A DNA stretch of 64,000 nucleotides, taken from NCBI GenBank assembly GCA_002291465.1, contig CP021238.1:3286001-3350000 (forward strand). The letters are read 5' to 3'. The position numbers were made by a program, and so were the translations under genes. The notes under the pieces were generated by a model. The model was not told the DNA's origin. It searched no databases and worked only from the letters and a program-made list of their open reading frames with translations. The DNA is from Mycobacterium lepraemurium. Lineage in GTDB: Bacteria; Actinomycetota; Actinomycetes; Mycobacteriales; Mycobacteriaceae. The number at the start of each line of letters is the position of its first letter. The first letter of the stretch is position 1. Below are positions 39,683 to 49,280 of this stretch, piece by piece.

Positions 39683-42600
39683 TCAGGCGCTGCGTTGCGC
39701 CTCGTCCTCCACCTCAGTGATCATCCGCTCGGTGCGCAAGAACCGCACCAGGTGGTCGACCGTTTTGGTCAGCGCCGGCTCCCGCAGCCGCACCGGGACC
39801 AGCCCGCGCCGGTGCCGGTACTGGGTGTTGTCGTAGCGCTTGTCGCGCATCGCGGCGATCTTGTCCGCCGAGCGGGTGAGGAAATCGACCAGCGGATACA
39901 TCTGATCGTCCGGCGTGCAGCACCGGTTGAGCTGCTCGGCGAACGAATCGATGTCGTGGTAGTCGAAGCGGTAACCGTACCGCTCGGACAGGATCCGCGT
40001 CACGTCGGTGAGGTTGTAGTAGTCGTCGGCGGTCATGTTGAACACGCTGCCCGACTCGTCCGGCAGATCCATCAGCGCGACGATATGATCGGCGATCAGG
40101 TCCGCCGGCAGCAGGCTGATCTGGTTGAGCGCGTTGACGGCCAGCCCGTGCTCGATCATGAAGGCGGTCAGCAGCACCAGGATGTCGTCCTGGCTGCCGA
40201 AGCCGCTACGGGTCGGCGAGATCAGCGACGACCGGTAGATGCGGACGTCGAGTCCCTTCCGCTGCGCGGCCAGCGCCAACTGCTCGGCCACCCACTTGGT
40301 CTGCGAGTAGCCGAAATCCAGGCCCGCCATCTTCTCGTTGGCGTCCCACTCCCCCACCACCGGCTGGGTGCTCCAGCCGTAGATGAAGGTGCTGGAGACC
40401 AGGTGGAAGGTCTTGGCGTGGTCGGTCATGGCCAGCCGCAACAACTCTCGGGTGCCCTCCACGTTGGTGGGCCGCAGCGCATCGTAGGTGCGCACGTAGT
40501 TGACCAGCGCGCCGTTGTGCACGACGGCGTCGACGTCGCGCGCCAGCCGCGCGAAGGCCGGCTCCCCGATGCCCAGCGCGGGCTCGGCGAGATCACCGCA
40601 GATCACCCGCACCCGGGCGCGCACCTCGGCTTCCAGCGCCGGTGTCCACAGCTGGGCTTTCCGCAGCGAGGCGACGATGCGGTCCAGCCCGTGCCCGGGG
40701 TCGGTGGCCCGGACCAGCGCGTGCACCGTGTAGGGCGTCCGTGCCAGCAGGCTTCTCAGCAGGAACGGCCCCAGGAAACCGGTCGCCCCGGTCAGCAGGA
40801 TGTCGGTGGGCGTGCCCGCGCGGGCGGGCGCCGGGTCGGGCAGCGGCAGCGCCGCGTCGGCGCGCATCTGGGCGGCCTCGTGCGCCTCGTACTCGGCGGA
40901 AATCTGATCCAGCGCCCGGCGCAACACGTCCAGCGGCTGCCCGGAACCCTCGCCGAATTGCCTTATCAGAGAGAAGAATTCGGCCACCGTCAGGCGCTGC
41001 AGCAGGCGGGTGTTGACCTCGTCGGCCAACTCCGCCGCGCCGTGCTCGGCCAGCAGGGCCTGCATGTCGTTGCGCAGTTCGGCCGGCGCCAGCGAATCGA
41101 TGCCCAGGTCGGCGAACGAGCAGTCCTCGTCGCCGGTCAGGTCGTAGCTCTCGATGAGGTTGGCGAAGCGTTCCAGCGGGCCCGCCCCGGCGGCCGTCCC
41201 ATCGTGGCCGCGGGTGGCCGCCGGGTTCACCCAGCTGGAGAACATCGGCAGGGCGCCGTCCAGCCACAGCTGACGGGTGCTGGCCCGGCGGATCTTGCCC
41301 GACGTGGTCTTGGGGATGCTGCGCGGCGGCGCGAACACGATGGTGTGCGGATCGATGTGGCAGTGCCGGCGGATCGCGCGGGCCAACGCCCGGGCGTCCG
41401 GCAGGTTGTGCTCGTCGCGCACCTCGGCGACCACCACCAGCGCCTCCTGGTCGTCCTGCTCGACGGACAGCGCGGCGACACAGCCGCCACGGACCTGCTT
41501 GGCCGAGCGCTCGACGACGGCCTCGATGTCGGAGGGGTAGCAGTTGACGCCGCGGACGACGATCAGGTCCTTGCCGCGGCCGCAGACGAACAGCCCGCCC
41601 TCGTAGAGGAAGCCCAGGTCGCCGGTGCGCAGATAGCTGTGGTCGTCGTCGCCGGCCAGGCGGGCTTCGAACATCTCGGCGGTGAGCTGCGGGCGACTCC
41701 AGTAGCCGCGGCCCTTGGCCGGTCCGGCCAGCCACATCTCGCCGACCCGGCCCTCACCCAGCGCCTGGCGCGTCTACGGGTCGACCACCCGGGCCACGGT
41801 TTCCTCGAGGGGCTTGCCGCAGCCGACCAGCGGCACCTGGTTGCTGTTCTCCGGCAGCGCCTTTTCCACCCGCGCGACGTTCTTTTCCAGGCCGCGCTTG
41901 TTCACCGTCAGCGTCTGCCGCCCGCGGATGGACACGATCAGGGTGGATTCGGCCATGCCGTAGGCACCCGTCAGCGCCTCGGGCCGCAGGCCGTACGGGG
42001 AGAACCGCTCGCGGAACTGGTGGAAGGTGTTGGCGCGCAACGGTTCCGCACCGACGACGATGCATTCCAGGCTGCTCAGGTCGATGCCGGCCAGCTCGGC
42101 CGCGGGCACCTTGTCCTCACGCAGGCAGTATTCGAGCGCGAAGTTCGGCACCGGCGTGTGCGTGGCGCGCACGTCGCTGATCAGCCACAGCCAGGCCGAC
42201 GGCCGGGCCAGAAAGTCCAGCGGCGACATGGCGTGCGTGGTCCCGCCCTGCAGCAGGATGAACATGTAGGCCGAGATCAGGCCCATGTCGTGGTGCTGCG
42301 GCGGCCAGGAGACCAGCACCTCGCTGCCGCCGGTGAAGGCGGAGACGTTGGCGATGACATTCTCGTGGCTGACGATGACGCCCTTGGGATCGCTGGTGGA
42401 GCCCGAGGTGTACTGCCGGAACAGCACTTCACCGGGGGTGTCGGGCACCGGGGCGCCGCCGAATTCCTGGGTGCCGTCGGTGGCGAACCAGGGCAGCTCT
42501 GGCAGGCCGGCGTCGGACCAGGGTTGCCCGCCGTGGCGCTGACCGAGCAGCATCCAGAAGTCGTACTCGAACTGCTTGGTCGACAGCACCGCCCGGGCCT

Positions 42601-42934
42601 GGCAGTCGCGCGCGATGAAGCCGAGCTTGGCCAGCCCGGACGCGAACGACATCGGCAGCGGCGGGCTCACCGGAACGGCGATCACGCCGATGCGGGCGCA
42701 GGCGTACAGGGCCGCCACCATCTCCAGGCTCGGCGGGTAGACCGGCAGCGCGCGGTCGCCCGCCCGCAGCCCGGCCTCGGTGGACAGGTAGGCGGCCAGC
42801 TCGCGGGTGCGCTCGGCGAAGCTGCGGTAGGTGTAGTGCTCGAGTTCGCGGCCGTCGACGTCGACGAACCGGAAGAGGGTTTGCTCGGGCCTGCGCTCTT
42901 CCCACAGGTGCAGGTAATCGATCAGCGTCTCCAT
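39683..42934 (-). pseudogene. FAAL-like adenylation + ACP + thioester reductase protein, with in-frame TAG
   Basis: This is a three-domain protein of about 1083 residues. The adenylation domain (1-560) has YTSGSTSDPKG, TGAYGMAEST, SYLRTGDLGF, GVNCYPSDIE as in fatty acyl-AMP ligases, and SIPKTTSGKIRR. A phosphopantetheine carrier follows with DLGIDSLAPAEL. The reductase domain has ILLTGATGFLGPFLL and YSQTKWVAEQL. Together these would load a fatty acid on the carrier and release it as aldehyde or alcohol, like carboxylic acid reductases. A TAG at 41774-41776 lies in frame inside the adenylation domain (RVVDP, stop, TRQALGEGRVGEMW), probably from GAG or CAG. It is the first gene of the operon. 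The start is ATG 42934. Confidence 0.8.
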
Positions 42935-43053
42935 AGTCGAGCTATCCCCTTTCCAGGCTGGGCTCAGCCGAGTACGACTTGCAATCATGAATATGAAACC
43001 AATGTAGTCCCGCCGGCCGGTACGGAGCAAAGCATTTGAGGTCCTTAATGGCC

Positions 43054-43059
43054 ATTATA
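43054..43059 (-). promoter_or_regulatory. candidate -10 element of FAAL operon
   Basis: A perfect TATAAT on the minus strand, preceded by TG, lies about 120 bp upstream of the FAAL ATG. It sits in an AT-rich stretch unusual for this genome. No convincing -35 hexamer was found. Confidence 0.4.
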
Positions 43060-43185
43060 CATTGCATTCACAGCTTGAATTGAAGCGCCCGAATTGAATA
43101 CGCCGATGCTGAGCTACTCCGATACGTACTTCAGTACATACATTGTGGTTCACCAGGAGGAGTGGCTCGCCATGATCCGAGAATA

Positions 43186-43233
43186 CTGATCTGCTGATCT
43201 GCTGATCTGCTGATCTGCTGATCTGCTGATCTA
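43186..43233. repeat. 8-bp tandem repeat (about six units)
   Basis: Five exact copies of CTGATCTG and a sixth imperfect copy form a 48-bp microsatellite in the 464-bp gene-free gap between the divergent FAAL operon and the 43399 gene. Apart from this and the TATAAT at 43054, I see only a short GTACT/AGTAC palindrome near 43127 in the gap. The unit length is not a multiple of three, so copy-number changes would alter spacing or any small frame across it. Confidence 0.85.
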
Positions 43234-43398
43234 CTAATTCTCGCATTTCATATTCCGGTTCCGGCGCGAATCTATTGCCCTGGATGCGGCGCTTAATAGC
43301 GCAATCGCAAAGCGGGTAATTGTAAATTCCGACGTGGATTCGACTGAGCCGCGGCTAGGCTCGGTGCAGGCCTCGGTAAGGACCCGGAAAGGTACGCG

Positions 43399-43947
43399 AT
43401 GCTGGCAGCGTTCGGATTCGAATCCCTGGGTGTGATGGTCGGCGACATGTATTTCATCGACCCCGATCCTCTGGAAGGTCAGGAGACTCCGGAGCGGGGC
43501 GTCAGGCTGGAACTGCGGCTGGTCGACCGCGACGAGCCGCAGGGTTCGATCTACGCCGGTGTCCCGATCACCTTCGGCCGCCCGGTGTGGCGGGTCGACC
43601 TGTTCGGCTCCACCGAGAGCCCGCCCGGGACGCTGGACCGGGCCCATCACCATCCGCGTTTCAACGGCTAGGAACCCAGCCGCCGCCACTTCGTTCCCGA
43701 GCTCTCGGCCGACCCGCTGTCCTGGCTGGCCGGCCAGCTCGCCGACCCGGCCGCGGTGCTGGCCCGGGCCGGCGTCGACCCCGACGAGGTCAACCGGGCC
43801 GACCGGGCGGGGCTGGCGGCCGCGGCCCCCGAGATCGTCGCCGCGGTGAAACGGTTGCTGGACGGCGTGCAGGACGGGACGTTGGCGCCGGCACCGGAAA
43901 ACCGGTTGCCGCCGCCCGCACCGGCTGGCTGTAGCGCGTTGCGTTAG
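43399..43947 (+). pseudogene. conserved hypothetical protein with in-frame TAG
   Basis: The protein has about 182 residues. The N-terminal half (MLAAFGFESLGVMVGDMYFIDPDP; GVRLELRLVDRDEPQGSIY; PVWRVDLFGS; HHHPRFNG) is followed by TAG at 43669-43671. The same frame continues EPSRRHFVPELSADPLSWLAG and ends at 43947. The natural codon is most likely TGG (RFNGWEPS). A His-rich HHHP and the beta-rich layout are visible, but I do not know the function. It ends 10 bp before the glutathione peroxidase gene and is probably cotranscribed with it. Confidence 0.65.
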
Positions 43948-43957
43948 CGTCGTCGGC

Positions 43958-44446
43958 GTGACTGTGAAAAACATCCCGCTGACCACACTCGACGGCCGGC
44001 CCACCACGCTGGCCGAATTGTCCGACGGCGCAACGCTGGTCGTCAACGTCGCCTCCAAATGCGGGCTGACTCCGCAATACACGGCCCTGGAGAAACTGGC
44101 CGAGGACTACGCCGCGCGCGGCCTGACCGTCGTCGGGGTCCCGTGCAACCAGTTCATGGGTCAGGAGACCGGCACGCCCGAGGAGATCCGGGAGTTCTGC
44201 TCGACCAGCTACGGTGTGACGTTCCCGCTGCTGGCCAAGACCGACGTCAACGGCGACGACCGGCACCCGCTGTACGCCGAGCTGACCAAGGCCGCCGACG
44301 CCGACGGCCAGGCCGGGGACATCCGGTGGAACTTCGAGAAGTTCCTCATCTCCCCCGGCGGTGAGGTGGTGCGCCGCTTCCGGCCGCGCACCGAACCCGA
44401 CGCGCCCGAGGTGATCAGCGCCATCGAGGCCGTGCTGCCCCGCTAG
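43958..44446 (+). CDS. glutathione-peroxidase-family thiol peroxidase
   Basis: The product has 162 residues and is unbroken. The catalytic Cys is in NVASKCGLTPQY, with the partner motifs VPCNQFMGQE (Gln) and IRWNFEKFLI (Trp, Asn). Selenocysteine is replaced by Cys, as usual in bacteria. Since mycobacteria lack glutathione, the reductant is probably thioredoxin or another thiol. GTG 43958 follows the previous gene closely. It is convergent with the MPT64-like gene. Confidence 0.9.
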   Translation: MTVKNIPLTTLDGRPTTLAELSDGATLVVNVASKCGLTPQYTALEKLAEDYAARGLTVVGVPCNQFMGQETGTPEEIREFCSTSYGVTFPLLAKTDVNGDDRHPLYAELTKAADADGQAGDIRWNFEKFLISPGGEVVRRFRPRTEPDAPEVISAIEAVLPR

Positions 44447-44470
44447 CGCGGCGCTCGGCCGGTGCGCTCG

Positions 44471-45247
44471 CTAGGCGAGCATCGGGTCGATCGCCGAACG
44501 CGGCACCAGGACCTGAGGGGCGCCCGCCGAGTCGGGCAGCAGACGACCCTGGTCGAAGAAGAAGATCACGCCGTCGTTGGTGATGGTGAAACTCTGATAG
44601 TTCGCCGGGTCGTAGGCGGCGGCCGACGCGACGGTCACCGGCGGTGCCGTGGGCGTCGGGCTCGCCGGCTGGTTGGCCGGCGGTGCCGGCTGGTTCGGGT
44701 TCGCCGGCGGCGCGGTCTGCTTCTGCAGCTCGCTCTGCACGATCGGCGCGACGATCGCCAGCGGGTCGTCGACGCGCCACAGGGGCGTGTTCTTCTTGTC
44801 GTCCGCCGCCGCGGTCCACACGATCTCCTTGCGATACGCCTGGTCCCAGTTGAACGACTTGTACGTCGCGTGCGGGCCGGCGCCGGTGTTCTGGACGACC
44901 TTGAGCACCACCGCCTCGGTGCCGCGCGGCGGTATCGCGGACCCGTACTTCGCCGTTGTGATGGTCAGCTGGTAGGGCTGATCGCGGGGTGCGGAGGATT
45001 TGGCGGTGTTGAGGAAATCGTCGCGCTGCTTGCTGATGAAGTCGGCCACCGGCTGCTCGTCGGGGTAGTTGGCCGGGAAGCTGATGTCGACGTTGTAGCC
45101 GGGGTCGGCCATCTGGATCTGGCACGTCTGGCCGGTGTTGGCGCCCTTGAGGTCGGCGCAGTAGTCCTTCGGCGCGGCGGCGGCGGCACCGGCGGGGCCG
45201 ACGAGAACGAGGGCCGCGGCGAACGCTGCCACGCTGAAACTGCGCAT
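44471..45247 (-). CDS. secreted MPT64-family immunogenic protein
   Basis: The product has 258 residues. It has a clear signal peptide (SVAAFAAALVLVGPAGAAAA) and a mature N-terminus APKDYCADLKGANTGQTCQI, with the Cys pair of MPT64. It has the conserved SAIPPRGTEAVVLKVVQNTG, SFNWDQAYRK and the C-terminal TNDGVIFFFDQGRLLP and QVLVPRSAIDPMLA. Compared with MPT64 it carries an extra Pro/Ala-rich linker (QKQTAPPANPNQPAPPAN) at about residues 178-205. MPT64 is a secreted antigen of pathogenic mycobacteria. The start is ATG 45247. Confidence 0.9.
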   Translation of the reverse strand: MRSFSVAAFAAALVLVGPAGAAAAAPKDYCADLKGANTGQTCQIQMADPGYNVDISFPANYPDEQPVADFISKQRDDFLNTAKSSAPRDQPYQLTITTAKYGSAIPPRGTEAVVLKVVQNTGAGPHATYKSFNWDQAYRKEIVWTAAADDKKNTPLWRVDDPLAIVAPIVQSELQKQTAPPANPNQPAPPANQPASPTPTAPPVTVASAAAYDPANYQSFTITNDGVIFFFDQGRLLPDSAGAPQVLVPRSAIDPMLA

Positions 45248-45400
45248 GTTGGATCCCTCTCGAGAACTCGCGCTACCGATGCGACGGAATTGAGCTAAAG
45301 ATTAAGCCATCACGCCGCCGGCCCTGCTTGCCGGACTTCCCGCACGGGCCCGTTGGCTAACGGCGCCGCAGGGCAGCACGGGTGGACAAGTGGCATGGAA

Positions 45401-45430
45401 ACGGTCCCCGGAGATTCCTCCGGGGACCGT
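45401..45430. terminator. strong hairpin terminator of the displaced tRNA end
   Basis: A perfect 13-bp stem (ACGGTCCCCGGAG and its complement) has a 4-nt loop. On the minus strand it follows the tRNA remnant and is flanked by A and T runs. It looks like the native terminator of the tRNA gene now split from it by the island. Confidence 0.85.
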
Positions 45431-45437
45431 TTCACCT

Positions 45438-45471
45438 GGTAGCGGGGACCTGCGACCTCTGGGTTATGAGC
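45438..45471 (-). other. tRNA-fMet 3'-half remnant (attachment-site copy with CCA)
   Basis: On the minus strand this reads from GCTCATAACCCAGAGGTCGC through CCCCGCTACCA. It copies the anticodon loop, anticodon 3' stem and acceptor end of the intact tRNA at 49460-49533, but lacks about 11 nt of the T arm. It includes an encoded CCA. It is the original chromosomal 3' end of the tRNA, displaced by insertion of the island, and marks the island's left end. Confidence 0.8.
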
Positions 45472-45737
45472 TAACCGCTCAGCGTCTCGCCGCGGCTTCC
45501 CGGTCTCAACCCAGCAGCTCGCCGTCGACCGCTTGTTTCGACTGTCGCGCCATATTCCACCTCGTCGTGGCGGTGGCACCGCACTTCGTTCACAAGCCAG
45601 CGTGGGCGGTGCTCGGACAACATCGCTGCGCTTCGGAGCGCGGTTCGACTAGTCGATTAAGTGAGTGGACCTGAGCTCAGGACTGACATACTATTCGAAC
45701 GTTGCGAAGCTAGTCTCGCTTTGTTCGGATAAGGCTG

Positions 45738-46280
45738 GTGAGTCCTGTGAGCGTCGAGACGGTCGAGACCGCGACGTTTTTGCCTGGCCATCCCGGGCAG
45801 CTCGCCCCAGTGATCGGGTTTCTGGCAGCGCACGAGCAGCATCGCGGCACTGCGGCGTCTCCGAGTTACACATTGGTCGGCATCGACGAGCATGACCGTA
45901 TCGAGCTGCCCGAGGCGATCCATCAGGCCTTAACAAAGGTGGTTGCGGCACTTCACGCGGGTAAGGCGGTGACCATCGCGCCGCAAACCATGACACTGAC
46001 CACGCAGCAAGCGGCCGACCTTCTCGGTGTGAGTCGCCCGACCGTCGTGCGCCTGATCAATGACGATGTTTTGCCTACCGAACGAATCGGCAACCGGCAT
46101 CGACTCCTGCTCGACGATGTGCTGTCGTATCGAGACGAGCGCCGCAACCGTCAGTACAACGCACTGGCTGCAACCGCTGACATCGACAGCAATGACGATC
46201 CCGAAACGACCCGAAAGCAACTACGCGAAGCGCGGCGGGCTGTGGCGGCGCGCCGAAAAACAGCACCGCGGCGGAGCTGA
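45738..46280 (+). CDS. excisionase-type helix-turn-helix protein, probable antitoxin
   Basis: The product has 180 residues. A MerR/excisionase-type helix-turn-helix (LTTQQAADLLGVSRPTVVRLINDDVLPTERIGNRHRLLLDDVLSYRDERR, about residues 88-137) is followed by a basic tail that may hold the toxin. It resembles the Rv3181c antitoxin group paired with PIN toxins. GTG 45738 was taken as start; GTG 45750 is an alternative. The stop overlaps the presumed start of the PIN gene, so the pair is translationally coupled and probably autoregulated by this protein. Confidence 0.8.
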   Translation: MSPVSVETVETATFLPGHPGQLAPVIGFLAAHEQHRGTAASPSYTLVGIDEHDRIELPEAIHQALTKVVAALHAGKAVTIAPQTMTLTTQQAADLLGVSRPTVVRLINDDVLPTERIGNRHRLLLDDVLSYRDERRNRQYNALAATADIDSNDDPETTRKQLREARRAVAARRKTAPRRS

Positions 46281-46867
46281 CACCACGGGCAGCGACGTTC
46301 GCCGCGCTCCTGGACACCTCGGTGTTATGGCCGAGTTTGCAGCGAGACTTCCTGCTTTCGCTCGCAATCGAAGGTTCGTATCGACCATTGTGGTCAAGCG
46401 AAATTCTGGCTGAACTCGAATATCACGAGACGCAGAAGCTGATCAACCGAGGAGAACAACCCGGTGCCGCGGCCGCACGAGCCCGTCACCTGATCGACCA
46501 GATGACAACCGCTTTCGACGATGCTCTGGTCGAAAATTGGGAACCATACGATGGCACGTTCGACCTGCCAGACCCCGAAGACGAACATGTCGCGGCAGCA
46601 GCGCTCGTTGGCGGAGCGGGCGCCATCGTCACCGACAATCTCAATGACTTTCCGATCGCGAAGATTCCCGCGCACATCAAGGTCCGATCCCCCGCGGAAT
46701 TTGCAGCGGACACCGTATCGGTTTCACCAGACGTTGCGCTGCGAGCCGTCCAGACCATGGCCTCCAGGTTTTCCGAACCACCACTAACAACTGAGGAGAT
46801 CTTGAGCCGACTGGTTCAGCGATACCGGATGACCGAAGCGGTCGCGCTCATCTGCGCCGCCTTTTGA
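46277..46867 (+). CDS. PIN-domain RNase, probable toxin (Rv3180c type)
   Basis: The protein has about 196 residues. The PIN acidic residues are visible: ALLDTSVLWPSL (first Asp), SEILAELEYHE, LPDPEDEHVAAAALVGG and AIVTDNLNDFP. PIN toxins cleave RNA with Mg2+. The first Asp lies upstream of the first canonical start (GTG 46322), and no ATG, GTG or TTG exists between it and the upstream stop. The likely initiation site is therefore CTG 46277, which overlaps the antitoxin stop as CTGA, where most pairs have ATGA. Either CTG is used or a base is changed. It is the second gene of the island. Confidence 0.8.
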   Translation: MTPRAATFAALLDTSVLWPSLQRDFLLSLAIEGSYRPLWSSEILAELEYHETQKLINRGEQPGAAAARARHLIDQMTTAFDDALVENWEPYDGTFDLPDPEDEHVAAAALVGGAGAIVTDNLNDFPIAKIPAHIKVRSPAEFAADTVSVSPDVALRAVQTMASRFSEPPLTTEEILSRLVQRYRMTEAVALICAAF

Positions 46868-46907
46868 CGCGTCTCGCAAAGTATTATGTGGTCGACCTGC
46901 ATAGCCG

Positions 46908-49280
46908 GTGCAGACTGTGGTTGTGGACGAGCGGTTCCCAGGTGAGTTGGAGACGGTGCGAGCCGACAATCTGCGCCTGCGTCGCCTGCTGAAACTGAGT
47001 GAAGAGCAGGCCCGAGCGGCGGACCCCGATCAAGCCACCCTCTCCGGTGCACCTGGATCGCCGGTAAGCATGGCATCAGCGCCCGAGGACAAGGTTCGGT
47101 TCTATCTCGATCTATTTCGTTGTCGCTCTGATGTTTACGCTCTTCGTTGGGAGAACGGCCGGGACGGCCGATCCTGTTGGATGCCGGCAATTCGCGGCTA
47201 TTGGCGAAAAGGCATGAAGCGCACCGACGCCAGCTATCTTCCGCTGACCGCCGACGTCGTCGACCAGCACCTACGAGGCGAAATTCATATCGGTCTGTAT
47301 CCGCTGGGCGACGACGACACCTGTTCGTGGGTCGCGGCCGACTTCGACAAAGAGGCCGCGATGCTGGATGCACTGGCATATATGAAAGCCGCACGCGCCC
47401 AGGATGTTCCGGCTGCGCTAGAGGTGTCGCAGTCGGGGCGTGGAGCGCACGTGTGGATCTTCTTCGCGCAGGCCACCTCGGCAGCGACAGCGCGCAGTAT
47501 CGCGACTAGCCTGCTCGGCGAAGCCTTTCAACTGCGCGGCAGCATGCACCTCAGCAGCTACGACCGGCTGTTTCCTTCCCAAGACGTCCACACCGGCCGG
47601 GGCATGGGAAATCTCATCGCCGCACCGCTCAACGGCAAACGCCGCCAGCACGGCACAACCTTGTTCCTCGACCCCACCACGTTGGAACCTTTCGACGCCC
47701 AGTGGGCATACCTGTCTAGCATTGCGCGACTGTCGCACAAGGACGTGGCCGCGCTCGCCCGTACGCTGCCCTATCCTCAATTCGGTCATCGGGTGCGCCA
47801 GTTGAAGCTGCCTACCTCGTCGAAAATCGTGCCGTGGCCGGCGCCGATCATCCGCACAACCTTCGCATCTCGGTTAATCCTGATCGCCAACGATCTTGGG
47901 CCGGCCATGATTGCGGCCGTCAAGCACGCAGCCTCTATTCGAAATCCGGAGTTTGATGCCCGCCAGCGTGCTCGACGCAGTACTTGGGACACTCCGCGTT
48001 TTCTGTACAGCTATGACGAGACAGCCGAGGGCGATCTTGTCCTGCCGCGCGGACTGCACGCGCTTCTGTCGGAATTGGTTGATTCAGCGGGCAGTACGTT
48101 GCGTATCGACGACGAGCGCGCGACCGGCGATAGTCACGAATTCAGCTGCGGAACGTCGCTCAGGACGGAACAGACCACCGTCGCTCGACAACTCGTCGAA
48201 GAAGATACCAGTGTCCTCATCGCAGCCCCTGGCTCGGGCAAAACGGTGATTGCCTGCGCCGCAATCGCCTCCCGTGCCACCTCGACCCTGATCCTGGTCG
48301 ACCGCAAAGCACTCGCCGACCAATAGCGTGACCGGCTGCAGAAGCATCTCGGATTCAAGTGCGGGCAGATTGGCGGTGGCCGATCCAAAACCACCGGCGT
48401 CATCGACGTCGCTCTACTACCCACGCTGGACCGCCGCAACAACATCGAAAACCTCACGGCGAACTACGGTTTCGTGGTCGTCGACGAATGCAATCACATC
48501 GCGGCCAGCACATTCTTCCACGTAATCAATCGAATACCCGCAAAATACTGGCTCGGACTAACCGCAACACCCGAGCGCCGCGACGGGCTTGAAGATCTCA
48601 TCTACCACCAACTCGGATCACATCACGTGACCCTCGAAAGCCCCGCCGCAGGCCAACTCCCCTCAGCGGACACCAGTCTGCTTGCACCACAGCCGGTCCT
48701 CTACTTGCATCGGACTCGATTCCGCTACACCGGCGAAGCCGACCCCACCGCGCCCGGCGGAATGGCCGAGATCTATCGAGCATTGATCGCCGACGACGCC
48801 CGGCTGGAACAGATCGTCACAGATGTCCTCACCGCTCACCGCGCCGGCGCCAACATCCTTGTACTCACCACATGGATCGACCACCTGAACGCAATCGCTG
48901 AGCGTCTCGGCGCCGCGGGCAAGTCGGTCGTCGTACTCAGCGGGCAGATGAAGGCACGGGAGCGCCGGGAGATCTCCGAACAACTCGCCAACCACACCGC
49001 CGACACCGAGCCCTTGCTGATCACTGGCACCGGCTCATTCATCGGCGAGGGATTCGACTGCCCGGTTTTGGACACACTGTTCCTCGCCGCCCCTATCACC
49101 TTCAAAAGCAGGCTCGTTCAGTACGTCGGGCGCATCACCCGTCCCCACTCCGCCAAGACCACCGCGACTGTGCATGATTACCACGACGAACTCACTCCGG
49201 TACTCGCCCCTTCGTTACGAAAGCGTGCACCCGGCTACCCCAAACTGGGCTTTCCCGACCCCAGAACATTGGTCCGGTAA
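46908..49280 (+). pseudogene. TOTE-type archaeo-eukaryotic primase + SF2 helicase, with in-frame TAG
   Basis: The frame encodes 790 residues with one internal stop. A coiled coil (ELETVRADNLRLRRLLKLSE) precedes an AEP primase domain (about 60-330). Its motifs are AADFDKE (metal Asp pair), SGRGAHVWIFF and GTTLFLD. A superfamily 2 helicase follows from about residue 410: AAPGSGKT, VVVDECNH (motif II DECN), LGLTATPERRDG, GEGFDCP and QYVGRITRP. This architecture fits the TOTE conflict-system proteins. TAG at 48324-48326 (codon 473) replaces the expected Trp of LADQWRDRL within helicase domain 1, and the frame is otherwise clean. The primase part alone (472 residues plus Walker A) could still be made. 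Confidence 0.85.

Noticed and set aside
38819..43039. A 1406-codon open frame on the plus strand
   Set aside because: It is antisense to the FAAL, metal-hydrolase and hydrolase genes, is a codon-bias shadow rich in Arg/Gly/His, and shows no family motif.
43186..43233. CRISPR-like repeats
   Set aside because: The 8-bp units are directly adjacent without spacers; the 21-bp repeat at 4258 is likewise contiguous and coding. No CRISPR array was seen anywhere.
43958..44446. Selenocysteine glutathione peroxidase
   Set aside because: The active-site codon is TGC (SKCG), so it is a Cys enzyme.
45310..45740. Small frames around the tRNA remnant as real genes
   Set aside because: They cross the terminator hairpin and tRNA fragment and show no ribosome site or family match.
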